This document shows, piece by piece, positions 28,945-38,326 of a stretch of 64,000 nt of DNA. Positions within the stretch are counted from its first letter, which is position 1. Each line of letters opens with the position of its first letter. The translations under genes were made by a program, and so were the position numbers. The stretch spans positions 3,906,001 to 3,970,000 of the forward strand of contig NZ_BSUK01000001.1 in NCBI RefSeq assembly GCF_030161555.1, read 5' to 3'. This stretch comes from Luteimicrobium album (GTDB lineage: Bacteria; Actinomycetota; Actinomycetes; Actinomycetales; Cellulomonadaceae). The notes below the pieces were generated by a model. The model saw only the letters and a list, made by a program, of their open reading frames with translations, ran no database searches and was not told the DNA's origin.

Positions 28945-29930
28945 CGGGCGACCTCCGGGGCCGGTTCGGGCTGGGCAGTGTTCTGGGGGCGCACGCCGTC
29001 GCGGGCGTGCGCGGTGCGGTCGAAGACACCGGCCTGCTCGAGCGCGGCACGCACGGCGGCGGCCTCGGCGTCGGTGGCCTGGACGTTGGGCAGACGCAGG
29101 TGGCGGTTGCCGAGGAGCCCGAGGGCCTCGACGGCGGCCTTGGCCATGACGGCCTGCGCGCCCGCGCCGTTGAGCGCGTCGACGACGGGCACGACCTGGC
29201 GGGCGAGGTCGAGCGCGGCCGCGTGGTCGCCGGCGTCGAACGCGCGGACGGCCGCGGCGTACTCGGGCGCGACGACGTGCGTGCTGACCCCGACGATGCC
29301 GGAGGCGCCGACGGACAGGAAGGGCAGCAGGAGGCCGTCGTCGCCGGAGTACCAGGCCCAGCCGGTCGCCTCGATGAGCTTGAGCGCGGACGCGACGTCG
29401 CCCGTGGCGTCCTTGGACGCCACGAAGCTCTCGTGCTCGGCGAGCCGCTCGTACGTGGCGGGGGCGATCCGCAGCCCCGCGCGGCCCGGGATGTCGTAGA
29501 CCATGACCGGCAGGTCGGTCGCCTCGGCGACCTTGACCATGTGCTGGTAGAGGCCCTCCTGCGTGGGGCGAGAGTAGTAGGGCGTCACGACCAGGAGCCC
29601 GTGGGCGCCGGCGTCGGCGGCCTGCTCGGCCATCCGGACGGCGTGGTCGGTGTCGTTCGACCCGGCACCCGCGACGACGTACGCCCGGTCCCCCACGGCC
29701 TCGACGACCGCGGCCACGAGGTCGGCCTTCTCCTGCGCGTGCGTCGTCGGCGCCTCGCCGGTGGTGCCGTTGAGCACGAGCCCGTCGTTGCCCTCGTCGA
29801 CGAGGTGGCGTGCGAGGCTCTGTGCGGCCTCGAGGTCGATCGCGCCGTCGGGCGTCATGGGCGTGACCATCGCGGTCAGGACGGCGCCGAACGGTCGGCG
29901 CGGCGCGGCGTGGGCGGTGCTGGGGGCCAT
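28941..29930 (-). CDS. dapA: 4-hydroxy-tetrahydrodipicolinate synthase
   Basis: First committed enzyme of the diaminopimelate/lysine pathway: condenses pyruvate with aspartate semialdehyde. A 329-residue TIM barrel with Schiff-base Lys173 (ASKDATGD), Tyr145 (VMVYDIPGR) and the family pattern LNGTTGEAPTTHAQEK. It has a short extra C-terminal tail (ARDGVRPQNTAQPEPAPEVAR). ATG at 29930; the stop overlaps the rnj start by 4 nt. dapB is 3.3 kb away on the same strand. Confidence 0.95.
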   Translation of the reverse strand: MAPSTAHAAPRRPFGAVLTAMVTPMTPDGAIDLEAAQSLARHLVDEGNDGLVLNGTTGEAPTTHAQEKADLVAAVVEAVGDRAYVVAGAGSNDTDHAVRMAEQAADAGAHGLLVVTPYYSRPTQEGLYQHMVKVAEATDLPVMVYDIPGRAGLRIAPATYERLAEHESFVASKDATGDVASALKLIEATGWAWYSGDDGLLLPFLSVGASGIVGVSTHVVAPEYAAAVRAFDAGDHAAALDLARQVVPVVDALNGAGAQAVMAKAAVEALGLLGNRHLRLPNVQATDAEAAAVRAALEQAGVFDRTAHARDGVRPQNTAQPEPAPEVAR

Positions 29931-30053
29931 GGGCCCAACCTACCGCGAGGAGGCCCTCCGCCCGTGCTCCGGCGCCGTCCCCGGCCTGCCGACGCCGACG
30001 GGCCGTGCCCATACTGGAAGCCCAGGTGCCAACCCCGTCGAGGAGGTGGGCGC

Positions 30054-31561
30054 ATGCCCGTCGCCGCACCCGTCCTGCCGCCCGCCGGCTCCCCGCCTCT
30101 GCCGCCCGACGTCGCCGCGCACGTCCCGACCGGGCTGCTCGTCGGCGGGGCGTGGGGGCCGTCGTCGTCGGGGCAGACGTTCGAGGTCGCGGACCCCGCG
30201 ACCGAGGAGGTCTTGTTCGACGTCGCCGACGGGACGCCCGAGGACGCGGGCCGGGCCCTGGGCGCCGCGTGGGACTCCTGGCCGGCCTGGCGCGCGGTCG
30301 CGCCGCGCGAGCGCTCGGAGCTGCTGCGCGCGGTGTACCAGCGCGTCGCCAACCGTCGCGAGGACTTCGCCGCCCTGATCACCGCCGAGTGCGGCAAGCC
30401 GCTCGCCGAGTCGCGCGCCGAGGTCGACTACGGCGCCGACTTCCTGCGCTGGTTCGCCGAGCAGGCCGTCCGGTTCGAGGGCCTGTACCGGCCGGCGCCC
30501 GCGGGCGGCGCACGGCAGCTCGTGTCGCGGCGGCCCGTCGGGCCGGCGCTGCTCGTGACGCCCTGGAACTTCCCCATCGCGATGCTCACCCGCAAGCTCG
30601 CGCCGGCCCTCGCGGCCGGGTGTCCCGTGGTGATCAAGCCCGCGCGGCTCACCCCGCTCACGACCCTCGCCCTCGCCGAGATCCTGCGTTCCGAGCTCGC
30701 CGACCGCGACCTGCCCGTCGGGGTCGTGAACGTCGTCCCGACGTCGTCGGCGTCGGCCGTGACGGGCCCGCTGCTCTCCGACCCCCGGCTGCGCAAGCTG
30801 TCGTTCACGGGGTCCACGGCCGTCGGTCGGACGCTGCTCGAGGCCGCCGCGGGGCAGGTGCTGCGCACGTCCATGGAGCTCGGCGGGAACGCGCCGTTCC
30901 TCGTGTTCTCCGACGCCGACCTCGACGCGGCCGTCGAGGGGGCGCTCGTCGCGAAGCTCCGCAACACCGGGCAGAGCTGCGTGGCTGCCAACCGGTTCCT
31001 CGTGCACGACGACGTCGCCGACGAGTTCGCGTCCCGGCTCGCCACCGCCGTCGGGGAGCGCCGGATGGGGCGCGGGACCGAGGACGGCGTCGACGTCGGG
31101 CCGCTCATCGAGGCGGCGGCCGTCGAGAAGGTCGGCGGGCTCGTCCAGGACGCCGTCGACGACGGCGCGCACGTCCTCGTGGGCGGCGAGGCACCCGCGG
31201 GGCGCGGGTTCTTCTACGCCCCGACCGTGCTCGGCGACGTCCCCGCCGACGCGGCGATGCTGGGCGAGGAGATCTTCGGGCCCGTCGCGCCGGTGACGCG
31301 GTTCGGCTCCGACGCCGAGGCGCTCGCGCTCGCCAACGGCACCGAATACGGGCTCGTCGCCTACGCGTACACGCGCGACGTCGGGCGGGCGCTGCGGCTC
31401 ACCGACGAGCTCGAAGCCGGGATGATCGGCATCAACCGCGGGCTGGTGTCCGACGCGAGCGCACCCTTCGGGGGCTCAAGCAGTCCGGGCTCGGGCGCGA
31501 GGGCGGCGAGGCCGGGATCGAGGAGTACCAGGAGACGGTCTACGCGGCCGTCCAGGTCTGA
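30054..31561 (+). CDS. NAD(P)-dependent aldehyde dehydrogenase, succinate-semialdehyde type (one frameshift)
   Basis: About 502 residues of the ALDH superfamily. Seen: VTPWNFP, cofactor Lys195 (VVIKPA), the FTGSTAVGR nucleotide loop, Glu275 (MELGGNAPF) and catalytic Cys309 (NTGQSCVAANRF). Overall style is that of succinate-semialdehyde dehydrogenases (GabD), but the substrate is not certain. One G missing in GGGGG 31470-31474 breaks the C-terminal motif; the repaired FGGLKQSGLGREGG...EYQETVYAAVQV ends at 31561. Start ATG 30054 with GAGGAGG 9 nt before it. A long hairpin follows the stop by 17 nt. Confidence 0.88.
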
Positions 31562-31577
31562 GCGCGTCCCCGCCTCG

Positions 31578-31640
31578 CCGTGTGGCCATGCGTTGGGCTG
31601 TTTTCAGGCCCACGAAACAGCCGAACGGATGCCCACACGG
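31578..31640 (+). terminator. Long hairpin between aldehyde dehydrogenase gene and azlC
   Basis: Inverted repeat with 26-nt arms (31578-31603 and 31615-31640; 23 of 26 pair) and an 11-nt loop, 17 nt after the dehydrogenase stop and about 30 nt before the azlC start. Arms begin CCGTGTGG and end GGCTGTTT at the loop. Probably a transcription end or mRNA-stabilising structure, though no T-run follows the outer arm. Confidence 0.65.
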
Positions 31641-31671
31641 ACGAGCGGGCCGTCGTCGGTAGGCTCGACCC

Positions 31672-32394
31672 GTGCCCTCCGCCCGCCCGACGACGACGCC
31701 CGACGAGCGGGCCGTCGTCCGGCAGGCGCTCTCGGTGTCCGTCGCGACGGGGCTGTACGGGATCTCGCTGGGGGCGCTCGCCGTGGTGGCCGGCCTCTCC
31801 GTGTGGCAGGCCGTCGTGCTCAGCCTGTTCATGTTCTCGGGCGGGTCGCAGTTCGCGCTCGTCGGGATCGTCGGCACGGGAGGCTCCGCTGCGTCGGCGA
31901 TCGCGACGGCCGGCCTGTTGGGCGTCCGGAACGGGTTCTACGGCGTCCAGCTCTCGCCGCTGCTCGCGGTGAGGTCGTGGCGGCGCGTCCTCGCCGCGCA
32001 CCTGACCATCGACGAGTCCACCGCCGTCGCGACCGCCCAGCCCACCGTGCGCCTCGCACGCGTCGGTTTCTGGCTCACCGGTGCCGGGGTGTTCGTGCTC
32101 TGGAACGCGTTCGTGCTCGCCGGGGCGCTCGCCGGCAACGCGCTCGGCGACCCGAAGCGCTACGGGCTCGACGCCGCCGCCTCCGCCGCGTTCCTCGCTC
32201 TGCTCTGGCCCCGCCTGCGCACGGCGCTCGCGCGGTACGTCGCGACGGGCGCCGTCGTCGTCGCGGTGGTCCTCACGCCCGCGGTGCCCAGCGGGGTGCC
32301 CGTGCTGGTCGCGGCCGTGCTGGCCGTCGTCGTCGGGTGGTGGACGGCGCGCGAGCACGCCCATCCCGACGCCGAGGACGGTGAGGCGCGATGA
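31672..32394 (+). CDS. azlC: AzlC family branched-chain amino-acid exporter, large subunit
   Basis: A 240-residue membrane protein of the AzlC/BrnF (LIV-E) family: SVATGLYGISLGALAVVAGLSVWQA, LSLFMFSGGSQFALVGI and LLGVRNGFYGVQLSPLL are characteristic. With AzlD it forms a two-component exporter for branched-chain amino acids. GTG start 31672 follows a long hairpin, so it is probably transcribed separately from the dehydrogenase gene. The stop overlaps the azlD start (ATGA). Confidence 0.9.
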   Translation: MPSARPTTTPDERAVVRQALSVSVATGLYGISLGALAVVAGLSVWQAVVLSLFMFSGGSQFALVGIVGTGGSAASAIATAGLLGVRNGFYGVQLSPLLAVRSWRRVLAAHLTIDESTAVATAQPTVRLARVGFWLTGAGVFVLWNAFVLAGALAGNALGDPKRYGLDAAASAAFLALLWPRLRTALARYVATGAVVVAVVLTPAVPSGVPVLVAAVLAVVVGWWTAREHAHPDAEDGEAR

Positions 32395-32711
32395 GCCCGA
32401 CGACGATCTGGGTCACCGTCCTCGCCGCGAGCGCCGGGTGCCTGGCGCTCAAGCTCGCAGGGCACGTCGTGCCCGGGACGTGGGCGGCGCACCCGCGGGT
32501 CGCACGCACGGCCGCGCTCGTGACCGTCGCACTCCTCGCCGCACTCGTCGCGGTCCAGACCGTCGCATCCGGGCGCGAGCTCGTGATCGACGCGCGACTG
32601 CCCGCGCTCGCCGTCGCCGCCGTGGCGCTCGTGCTGCGCGCGCCGTTCATCGTCGTCGTCGTGCTGGCCGCCCTGACCGCCGCGCTGCTGCGCGCCGCGG
32701 GCATGCCCTGA
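32391..32711 (+). CDS. azlD: AzlD family branched-chain amino-acid exporter, small subunit
   Basis: A 106-residue protein with four hydrophobic stretches (WVTVLAASAGCLALKLAG, TAALVTVALLAALVAVQTV, LPALAVAAVALVLRA, FIVVVVLAALTAALLR), the size and layout of AzlD/BrnE. It completes the exporter encoded by the overlapping azlC. It ends just before a bidirectional hairpin shared with the convergent TPR gene. Confidence 0.88.
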   Translation: MSPTTIWVTVLAASAGCLALKLAGHVVPGTWAAHPRVARTAALVTVALLAALVAVQTVASGRELVIDARLPALAVAAVALVLRAPFIVVVVLAALTAALLRAAGMP

Positions 32712-32718
32712 TCGCGAG

Positions 32719-32738
32719 GTAGGCCTCCCGGGGCCTAC
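32719..32738. terminator. Bidirectional hairpin between azlD and TPR gene
   Basis: GTAGGCC (32719-32725) pairs with GGCCTAC (32732-32738) across a 6-nt loop. It lies between two convergent genes and takes in the stop codon of the minus-strand TPR gene. The core GAGGTAGGCCTCC recurs in the terminator at 51221-51259, suggesting a preferred terminator sequence in this genome. Confidence 0.65.
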
Positions 32739-33193
32739 GTCGGGGAGGTCGGTGTGGTGGTGTGGAGCCTGACCGCGCGGCGCAGGGACTCGCGCGCGCG
32801 GCGGCGGTCCCCCGACGCGTCGTACGCGAAGCCCAGGTTGAACCAGGCCCGCCAGTCGTCGGGCGCGGCCTCGGCCTCGGCCTGCCGCAGCACGAACTGC
32901 GCGTCCGCCGCGGCGCGGTCGATCCGGCCGCCGGGCGAGCGGGGCAGGTCGTCGACGGGGAGCCCGCCCTGGGCGTGCAGCTCGTTCGCGAGGCGCTGCA
33001 CCTGCACCGCGAACCACCACTCCCGCCCGATGTACCACAGGGCGAGGAACGGGACGACGATCAGGCACACCCCGATCGCGATCCCCACGGCCTCGCCCGA
33101 GCCGAGCAGCGCGACCACGGCGCGCCCGATCGCGAACGCGTAGATCACGAGCACCGCGGTCGCGAGCAGCGCCCCGAGCAGTCCCTTGCGCAC
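32735..33193 (-). CDS. Membrane protein with tetratricopeptide-like C-terminus
   Basis: A 152-residue protein with two N-terminal transmembrane segments (LLGALLATAVLVIYAFAIGRAVVALL; VGIAIGVCLIVVPFLALWYIG), then a soluble part ending in one TPR-like helix pair (DDWRAWFNLGFAYDASGDRRRARESLRRAV). GTG start at 33193, 9 nt after the dapB stop, so it is the last gene of the rpsO-pnp-M16-dapB run. Function unknown; it may be a scaffolding membrane protein. Confidence 0.82.
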   Translation of the reverse strand: MRKGLLGALLATAVLVIYAFAIGRAVVALLGSGEAVGIAIGVCLIVVPFLALWYIGREWWFAVQVQRLANELHAQGGLPVDDLPRSPGGRIDRAAADAQFVLRQAEAEAAPDDWRAWFNLGFAYDASGDRRRARESLRRAVRLHTTTPTSPT

Positions 33194-33202
33194 GTCGGCC
33201 CC

Positions 33203-33991
33203 TCAGTCCACGTCGAGGACGTGCTCGAGCCCGACCGTCAGCCCCGGCCGCCGGGTGACCTCGCGCACGGCCAGCACGACACCCGGCATGAACGAGACGC
33301 GGTCGAACGAGTCCTGGCGGATGACGAGCTGCTCCCCCACGTTGCCGAGCAGGATCTCCTCGTGGGCGACCAGCCCGCGCAGGCGCACCGCGTGCACACG
33401 CACCCCGTCGACGTCGGCGCCACGGGCCTCGAAGCCCGACTCGGTCGCGTCGGGGCTCGGCGCGACGCCCGCCGCCGCGCGGGCGGCGGCGACGGCGCGG
33501 GCCGTCTGGGTGGCGGTGCCGCTCGGGGCGTCAAGCTTGTCGGGATGGTGGAGCTCGATCACCTCGACGGACTCGAAGTAACGTGCCGCCTTCGCGGCGA
33601 ACGTCATCGCGAGGACCGCGGAGAGCCCGAAGTTCGGCGCGACGATCACCCCGAGGTCGAGCCCTTCGGCGGCACGGCGCGCCAGGTGCTCGCGCACGCG
33701 CTCCTGGCGTTCGGCGGTCCACCCCGTCGTCCCGACGACGACGTGCACACCCGCGTCGATCGCGGCATGGACGTTGTCCTCGGTCACGCCGGGGCGCGTG
33801 AAGTCGACGGCGACGTCAGCGCCCGAGTCGGCCAGCGCCTGCGCCACGTCGTCGCCGCGCGTCACGCGGGCGACGAGCTCGAGGCCGGGAGCGGCGTCGA
33901 CGGCCTCGCACGTGGTGCGGCCCATGCGGCCCTCGGCACCGAGCACCGCCACACGCAGCGGCGCGGACGGGGTGGTCCCCTGGTCGGTCAC
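33203..33991 (-). CDS. dapB: 4-hydroxy-tetrahydrodipicolinate reductase
   Basis: Second step after DapA in diaminopimelate synthesis, NAD(P)H-dependent. A 262-residue protein with dinucleotide loop VAVLGAEGRMG, catalytic motif ELHHPDKLDAPSGTA (His148, His149, Lys152) and hinge VVVGTTGW. It sits between the M16 peptidase gene (67-nt gap) and the TPR gene (9-nt gap), all on the minus strand, as in other actinobacteria. Confidence 0.95.
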   Translation of the reverse strand: MTDQGTTPSAPLRVAVLGAEGRMGRTTCEAVDAAPGLELVARVTRGDDVAQALADSGADVAVDFTRPGVTEDNVHAAIDAGVHVVVGTTGWTAERQERVREHLARRAAEGLDLGVIVAPNFGLSAVLAMTFAAKAARYFESVEVIELHHPDKLDAPSGTATQTARAVAAARAAAGVAPSPDATESGFEARGADVDGVRVHAVRLRGLVAHEEILLGNVGEQLVIRQDSFDRVSFMPGVVLAVREVTRRPGLTVGLEHVLDVD

Positions 33992-34058
33992 GCGGTCACC
34001 TTCCGGTCGGTGTCGACGGGCATCTCGACAGACACGGTCGGGGCCCGTCTTGTGAAGT

Positions 34059-35389
34059 TCAGTCGCCGAACGGTCCCACGCGCACCACGGATCGCGGGCG
34101 GGACGCGAGGTCCGCGGCGAGCTCGCGGACGTCGTCGGCAGTCACGGCACGGATCCGCTCGAGCGACTCCTCGAGCGTCATGAGCTCGCCGTACACGAGC
34201 TCGGCCTTGCCGAGCCGGCTCATGCGCGAGCCCGAGTCCTCGAGCCCGAGGACCAGGCCGCCCGAGAGCTGCCCGACGCTGCGCTGCAGCTCGGCGTCGG
34301 TGATGCCGCCGTCGGCGAACCGGTCGAGCTCCTCGCCCAGGATCTTCGTAACCTGGTCGACCTTCGCGGGCGCGCAGCCCGCGTACAGGCCGAACGTCCC
34401 GAGGCCGCCGTGCGCGGAGGCGAACGAATAGGTGGAGTACGCCAGGCCCCGCTTCTCGCGGATCTCCTGGAACAGGCGCGAGCTCATCCCGCCGCCGAGG
34501 ACGGCGTTGAGCACGGACAGCGTGAAGCGGCGGTCGTCGGTCGCGGAGATACCCGTCGACCCGATGACGACGTTGGCCTGCTCGACGGCGCGGCGCACCG
34601 TGAGCTCGTGGGGCTCGGTCCCGACCCCGACGACGGCGCTCGCGTCCCGGCGGGCGCGGGGGCGAGGGCGGGGTCGAGGTCCCAGCCGCCCGCGACCAGC
34701 GCGTCGGCGACCTGCGAGACGAGGGCGTCGTGGTCGACGCCGCCCGCCGCCGAGACGACGAGGGTCTCGGGCCGGTAGTGCCAGCGGTAGTGCTCCCAGA
34801 CGGCGTCGCGCGGGACGGCACGGATCGTCTCGGGGGTGCCGCCGATGGGGCGGCCGAGCGGGTGACCGGCGAGGACCGTCTCGGAGAAGCGCTCGTGCAC
34901 GACGTCCGACGGGTCGTCGTCGTTCATCGCGAGCTCTTCGAGGATGACCTCGCGCTCGGTCTCGAGCTCGTCCGCGTCGATCGCGGCGGAGGTCACCATG
35001 TCGGCGATCACGTCGACCGCCATGGGCAGGTCGGTGTCGAGCACACGCGCGTAGTAGCAGGTGTGCTCCTTGCCGGTGGCCGCGTTGGCCTCGCCGCCGA
35101 CGGCGTCGAACGCCTCGGCGATGTCGAGCGCCGTCCGGCGCACGGTGCCCTTGAACAGCAGGTGCTCGAGGAAATGCGTGGAGCCGAAGTGCCCGTCCGT
35201 CTCGTCGCGGGAACCGACCCCGACCCACGCCCCGAGGGACGCGGACCGCTGGCCGGGCAGGTGCTCGGAGATGACGCGCACGCCGCCGGGCAGGACGGTG
35301 CGACGGATGGTCGCGCCGTCCTGCCCGGCGATCAGCTCGCCGTCCGTGCCAGGGGCGCCGGACGGGACGAGCGGGAGTGCGTGCGGCAC
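34059..35389 (-). CDS. M16 family zinc metallopeptidase (one frameshift)
   Basis: Pitrilysin/processing-peptidase family, about 443 residues after repair, matching the mycobacterial PepR next to pnp. The inverted zinc motif HFLEH is His72-His76, with the distal Glu in ETEREVILEELA. The second half carries the non-catalytic M16C domain (GGGMSSRLFQEIREKRGLAYSTYSF). The frame shifts at GGGGG 34658-34662; one extra base joins ALAP to RARRDASAVVGVGTEPHELTVRR. GTG start 35389, one base from the pnp stop, so cotranscribed. Substrate unknown. Confidence 0.9.
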
Positions 35390-35390
35390 G

Positions 35391-37655
35391 TCAGTCGTTC
35401 GTGCTCTCGGACTCGGGCCCAGAGGCGTCGTCCGACGTCGCGTCGCCCTCGGACTTCTCGTCCTCGGTCACCGCGTGGAGCGAGAGCTTGCCGCGCGGGT
35501 CGATCTCGGCGATCTCGACCTGGACCTTCTGGCCCACCGAGAGCACGTCCTCGACGGCCTCGACGCGCTTGCCGCCCACGAGCTTGCGGATCTGCGAGAT
35601 GTGCAGCAGGCCGTCCTTGCCCGGGGAGAGCGAGATGAACGCGCCGAACGACGTGGTCTTGACGACCGTGCCGACGAAGCGCTCGCCGATCTCCGGGACG
35701 TGCGGGTTCGCGATCGCGTTGATCGCGGCCCGGGCGGCCTCGGCCGACGGCCCGTCGGTCGCGCCGATGTAGACGGTGCCGTCGTCCTCGATCGAGATGT
35801 CGGCGCCCGTCTCCTCCTGGATCTGGTTGATCATCTTGCCCTTCGGGCCGATGACCTCGCCGATCTTGTCGGTCGGGACCTTCACCGTGATGACGCGGGG
35901 CGCGTTCGGGGACATCTCGTCCGGGACGTCGATCGCCTCGGCGAGGACCTCGAGGATCGTGAGGCGGGCCTCACGGGCCTGGGTCAGCGCGTCCGCGAGC
36001 ACCGAGGCCGGGATGCCGTCGAGCTTCGTGTCGAGCTGGATCGCCGTGACGAACTCGCTCGTGCCGGCGACCTTGAAGTCCATGTCGCCGAACGCGTCCT
36101 CGGCGCCCAGGATGTCGGTCATCGCGGCGTAGCGGGTCTTGCCCTCGACGGTGTCGGAGACGAGGCCCATCGCGATGCCCGCGACGGGCGCGCGCAGCGG
36201 GACACCGGCGTTGAGCATCGACAGGGTCGACGCGCACACGGAGCCCATCGACGTCGAGCCGTTGGAGCCCAGCGCCTCGGAGACCTGCCGGATCGCGTAG
36301 GGGAACTCCTCGCGCGACGGCAGCACCGGCACGAGGGCCCGCTCCGCGAGCGCGCCGTGGCCGATCTCGCGACGCTTGGGCGAGCCCACGCGACCCGTCT
36401 CGCCGGTCGAGTACGGCGGGAAGTTGTAGTTGTGCATGTAGCGCTTGCGCGTGACCGGCCCGAGCGAGTCGATCTGCTGCTCCATGCGCAGCATGTTCAG
36501 CGTGGTCACGCCCAGGATCTGGGTCTCGCCGCGCTCGAACAGCGCCGAGCCGTGCACGCGGGGGACGACCTCGACCTCGGCGGACAGCGTGCGGATGTCC
36601 CGCAGACCACGCCCGTCGATGCGGAAGCCGTCGGTGAGGATGCGCTGGCGGACCAGTGCCTTCTGCACCGAGCGGTACGCGGCGGAGATCTCCTTCTCGC
36701 GGCCGGCGAAGGCCTCGGCGAGCTCGCCCTGGACCTCGGCCTTGATCTCGTCGAGACGGTTCTCGCGGTCCTGCTTGTCCGCGATCGACAGGGCCTCGCC
36801 CAGGCGTGCGGCGGCAGCGGCCTCGACCGCGGCGTAGGCGTCGGGCTGGTAGTCCGGGAAGAGCGGGAACTCGGCGGTCGGCTTGGCGGCCTTCGACGCG
36901 AGCTCGGCCTGGGCCTCCGCGAGGACGCGGATGAACGGCTTCGCGGCCTCGATGCCCTCGGCGACGACCTGCTCGGTCGGCGCCGTTGCGCCCTGCTCCT
37001 TGATGAGCTTCCACGACTCGTCGGTGGCCTCGGCCTCGATCATCGCGATCGCGACGTCGGACTCGCCGTCCTCGTTCGTGACGATGCGGCCCGCGATGAC
37101 CATGTCGAACACGCCGCGCGCGCTCTCCGAGTAGCGCGGGAAGGCGACCCACTGGCCGTCGATCAGGCTGATGCGGACCGCGCCGACCGGGCCGGAGAAC
37201 GGCAGGCCGGAGATCTGCGTCGAGATCGAGGCGGCGTTGATCGCGACGACGTCGTACGGGTCGTCCGGGTGGACGGCAAGGACGGTCTCGACGACCTGGA
37301 CCTCGTTGCGCAGGCCCTTGACGAACAGCGGGCGCAGCGGGCGGTCGATCAGGCGGCACGTGAGGATCGCCTCGGTGGACGGGCGGCCCTCGCGACGGAA
37401 GAACGAGCCGGGGATCTTGCCGGCCGCGTACTGCCGCTCCTCGACGTCGACCGTCAGCGGGAAGAAGTCGAACTGGTCCTTGGGGTGCTTGCCGGCCGTC
37501 GTGGTCGACAGGATCATCGTCTCGCCGTCGAGGTACGCGGCCACGGAGCCCGCGGCCTGGCGGGCGAGGCGCCCGGTCTCGAAGCGGACGGTGCGGGTGC
37601 CGAAGCGGCCGTTGTCGATGACGGCCTCGGCGAACTGGATCTCGGGACCCTCCAC
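35391..37655 (-). CDS. pnp: Polyribonucleotide nucleotidyltransferase
   Basis: PNPase/GpsI, 754 residues from the GTG at 37655, which opens [19 protein letters not shown] and has AGGAGGG just upstream; an in-frame ATG at 37670 lies inside that ribosome-binding site and is less likely. Two RNase PH domains are joined by a helical domain (second core [40 protein letters not shown]), then KH ([22 protein letters not shown]) and S1 ([33 protein letters not shown]). The tail is acidic. rpsO is upstream, with a structured 260-nt intergenic region between; the peptidase gene follows. Confidence 0.97.
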   Translation of the reverse strand: MEGPEIQFAEAVIDNGRFGTRTVRFETGRLARQAAGSVAAYLDGETMILSTTTAGKHPKDQFDFFPLTVDVEERQYAAGKIPGSFFRREGRPSTEAILTCRLIDRPLRPLFVKGLRNEVQVVETVLAVHPDDPYDVVAINAASISTQISGLPFSGPVGAVRISLIDGQWVAFPRYSESARGVFDMVIAGRIVTNEDGESDVAIAMIEAEATDESWKLIKEQGATAPTEQVVAEGIEAAKPFIRVLAEAQAELASKAAKPTAEFPLFPDYQPDAYAAVEAAAAARLGEALSIADKQDRENRLDEIKAEVQGELAEAFAGREKEISAAYRSVQKALVRQRILTDGFRIDGRGLRDIRTLSAEVEVVPRVHGSALFERGETQILGVTTLNMLRMEQQIDSLGPVTRKRYMHNYNFPPYSTGETGRVGSPKRREIGHGALAERALVPVLPSREEFPYAIRQVSEALGSNGSTSMGSVCASTLSMLNAGVPLRAPVAGIAMGLVSDTVEGKTRYAAMTDILGAEDAFGDMDFKVAGTSEFVTAIQLDTKLDGIPASVLADALTQAREARLTILEVLAEAIDVPDEMSPNAPRVITVKVPTDKIGEVIGPKGKMINQIQEETGADISIEDDGTVYIGATDGPSAEAARAAINAIANPHVPEIGERFVGTVVKTTSFGAFISLSPGKDGLLHISQIRKLVGGKRVEAVEDVLSVGQKVQVEIAEIDPRGKLSLHAVTEDEKSEGDATSDDASGPESESTND

Positions 37656-37684
37656 GGGTGCCCTCCTCATCTTCGAAGGCCACC

Positions 37685-37738
37685 CCTGGCCGGACGGACG
37701 GGCGCGCGTCGCGCGCCCTCCTCCCGGCCGGTGCCAGG
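37685..37738 (-). promoter_or_regulatory. Structured leader hairpin in front of pnp
   Basis: Outer arms CCTGGC/GCCAGG enclose an almost continuous inner stem GGGCGCGCG/CGCGCGCCC (37700-37708 with 37710-37718). It sits 30 nt upstream of the pnp ribosome-binding site in the pnp mRNA leader. In enteric bacteria a leader stem is the site of PNPase autoregulation with RNase III; a similar role here is inference only. Confidence 0.5.
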
Positions 37739-37874
37739 CGGTCTTCGATCGAGGTCCACGGAGCCGGTGGCCCGTCCGAGGACGGGGCGGGTCCGGGGCC
37801 CACTACCGAGGACCGAACGTGGCGTCGGGGCGGCGGGATGGACGTGGCCCGCAGGTCGCGGGCCTGATACCGGA

Positions 37875-37903
37875 CCGGCCCGGTCCGCGAGGGACCGGGC
37901 CGG
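37875..37903 (-). terminator. Terminator-like hairpin after rpsO
   Basis: A perfect 12-bp G+C stem (37875-37886 with 37892-37903) and 5-nt loop, 11 nt past the rpsO stop on the minus strand. It should separate rpsO from pnp at least partly, or act as a processing and stability site in a shared transcript. Confidence 0.75.
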
Positions 37904-37914
37904 GCCGGGGTGGA

Positions 37915-38184
37915 TCAGCGGCGCAGACCGAGACGCTCGATCAGGCTGCGGTAGCGGTTGATGTCGACCTTCTGCAGGTAGCCGAGCAGGCGGCGGCGCT
38001 GGCCGACGAGCAGGAGCAGGCCACGACGGCTGTGGTGGTCGTGCTTGTGCTCCTTGAGGTGCTCGGTGAGGTCCTTGATGCGCTGCGTGAGGAGCGCGAC
38101 CTGAACCTCCGGCGAACCGGTGTCGCCCTCGGACGTCCCGTACTCGGAAATGATGCGCTGCTTGGTGGCGGTGTCGAGGGGCAC
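37915..38184 (-). CDS. rpsO: 30S ribosomal protein S15
   Basis: 89 residues, exact family length: [16 protein letters not shown] at the start, [15 protein letters not shown] and [25 protein letters not shown] in the RNA-binding helices, ending [12 protein letters not shown]. Binds 16S rRNA early in 30S assembly. Upstream of pnp as in most bacteria. ATG 38184 with GGAG seven nt before it. Confidence 0.97.
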   Translation of the reverse strand: MPLDTATKQRIISEYGTSEGDTGSPEVQVALLTQRIKDLTEHLKEHKHDHHSRRGLLLLVGQRRRLLGYLQKVDINRYRSLIERLGLRR

Positions 38185-38326
38185 AGTTCTCCTTGGATGT
38201 TCGTTGCGCGGTGCACCAGGGCATGTCCACCTGGGCGCTCTTTGTCCGCGGCCGGTCGAAACGGCACCCCAAGCCTACCAGCAGGTACGGTCCGTGCCCG
38301 AACCCGGTCGACGACCGCGCGCGAGC

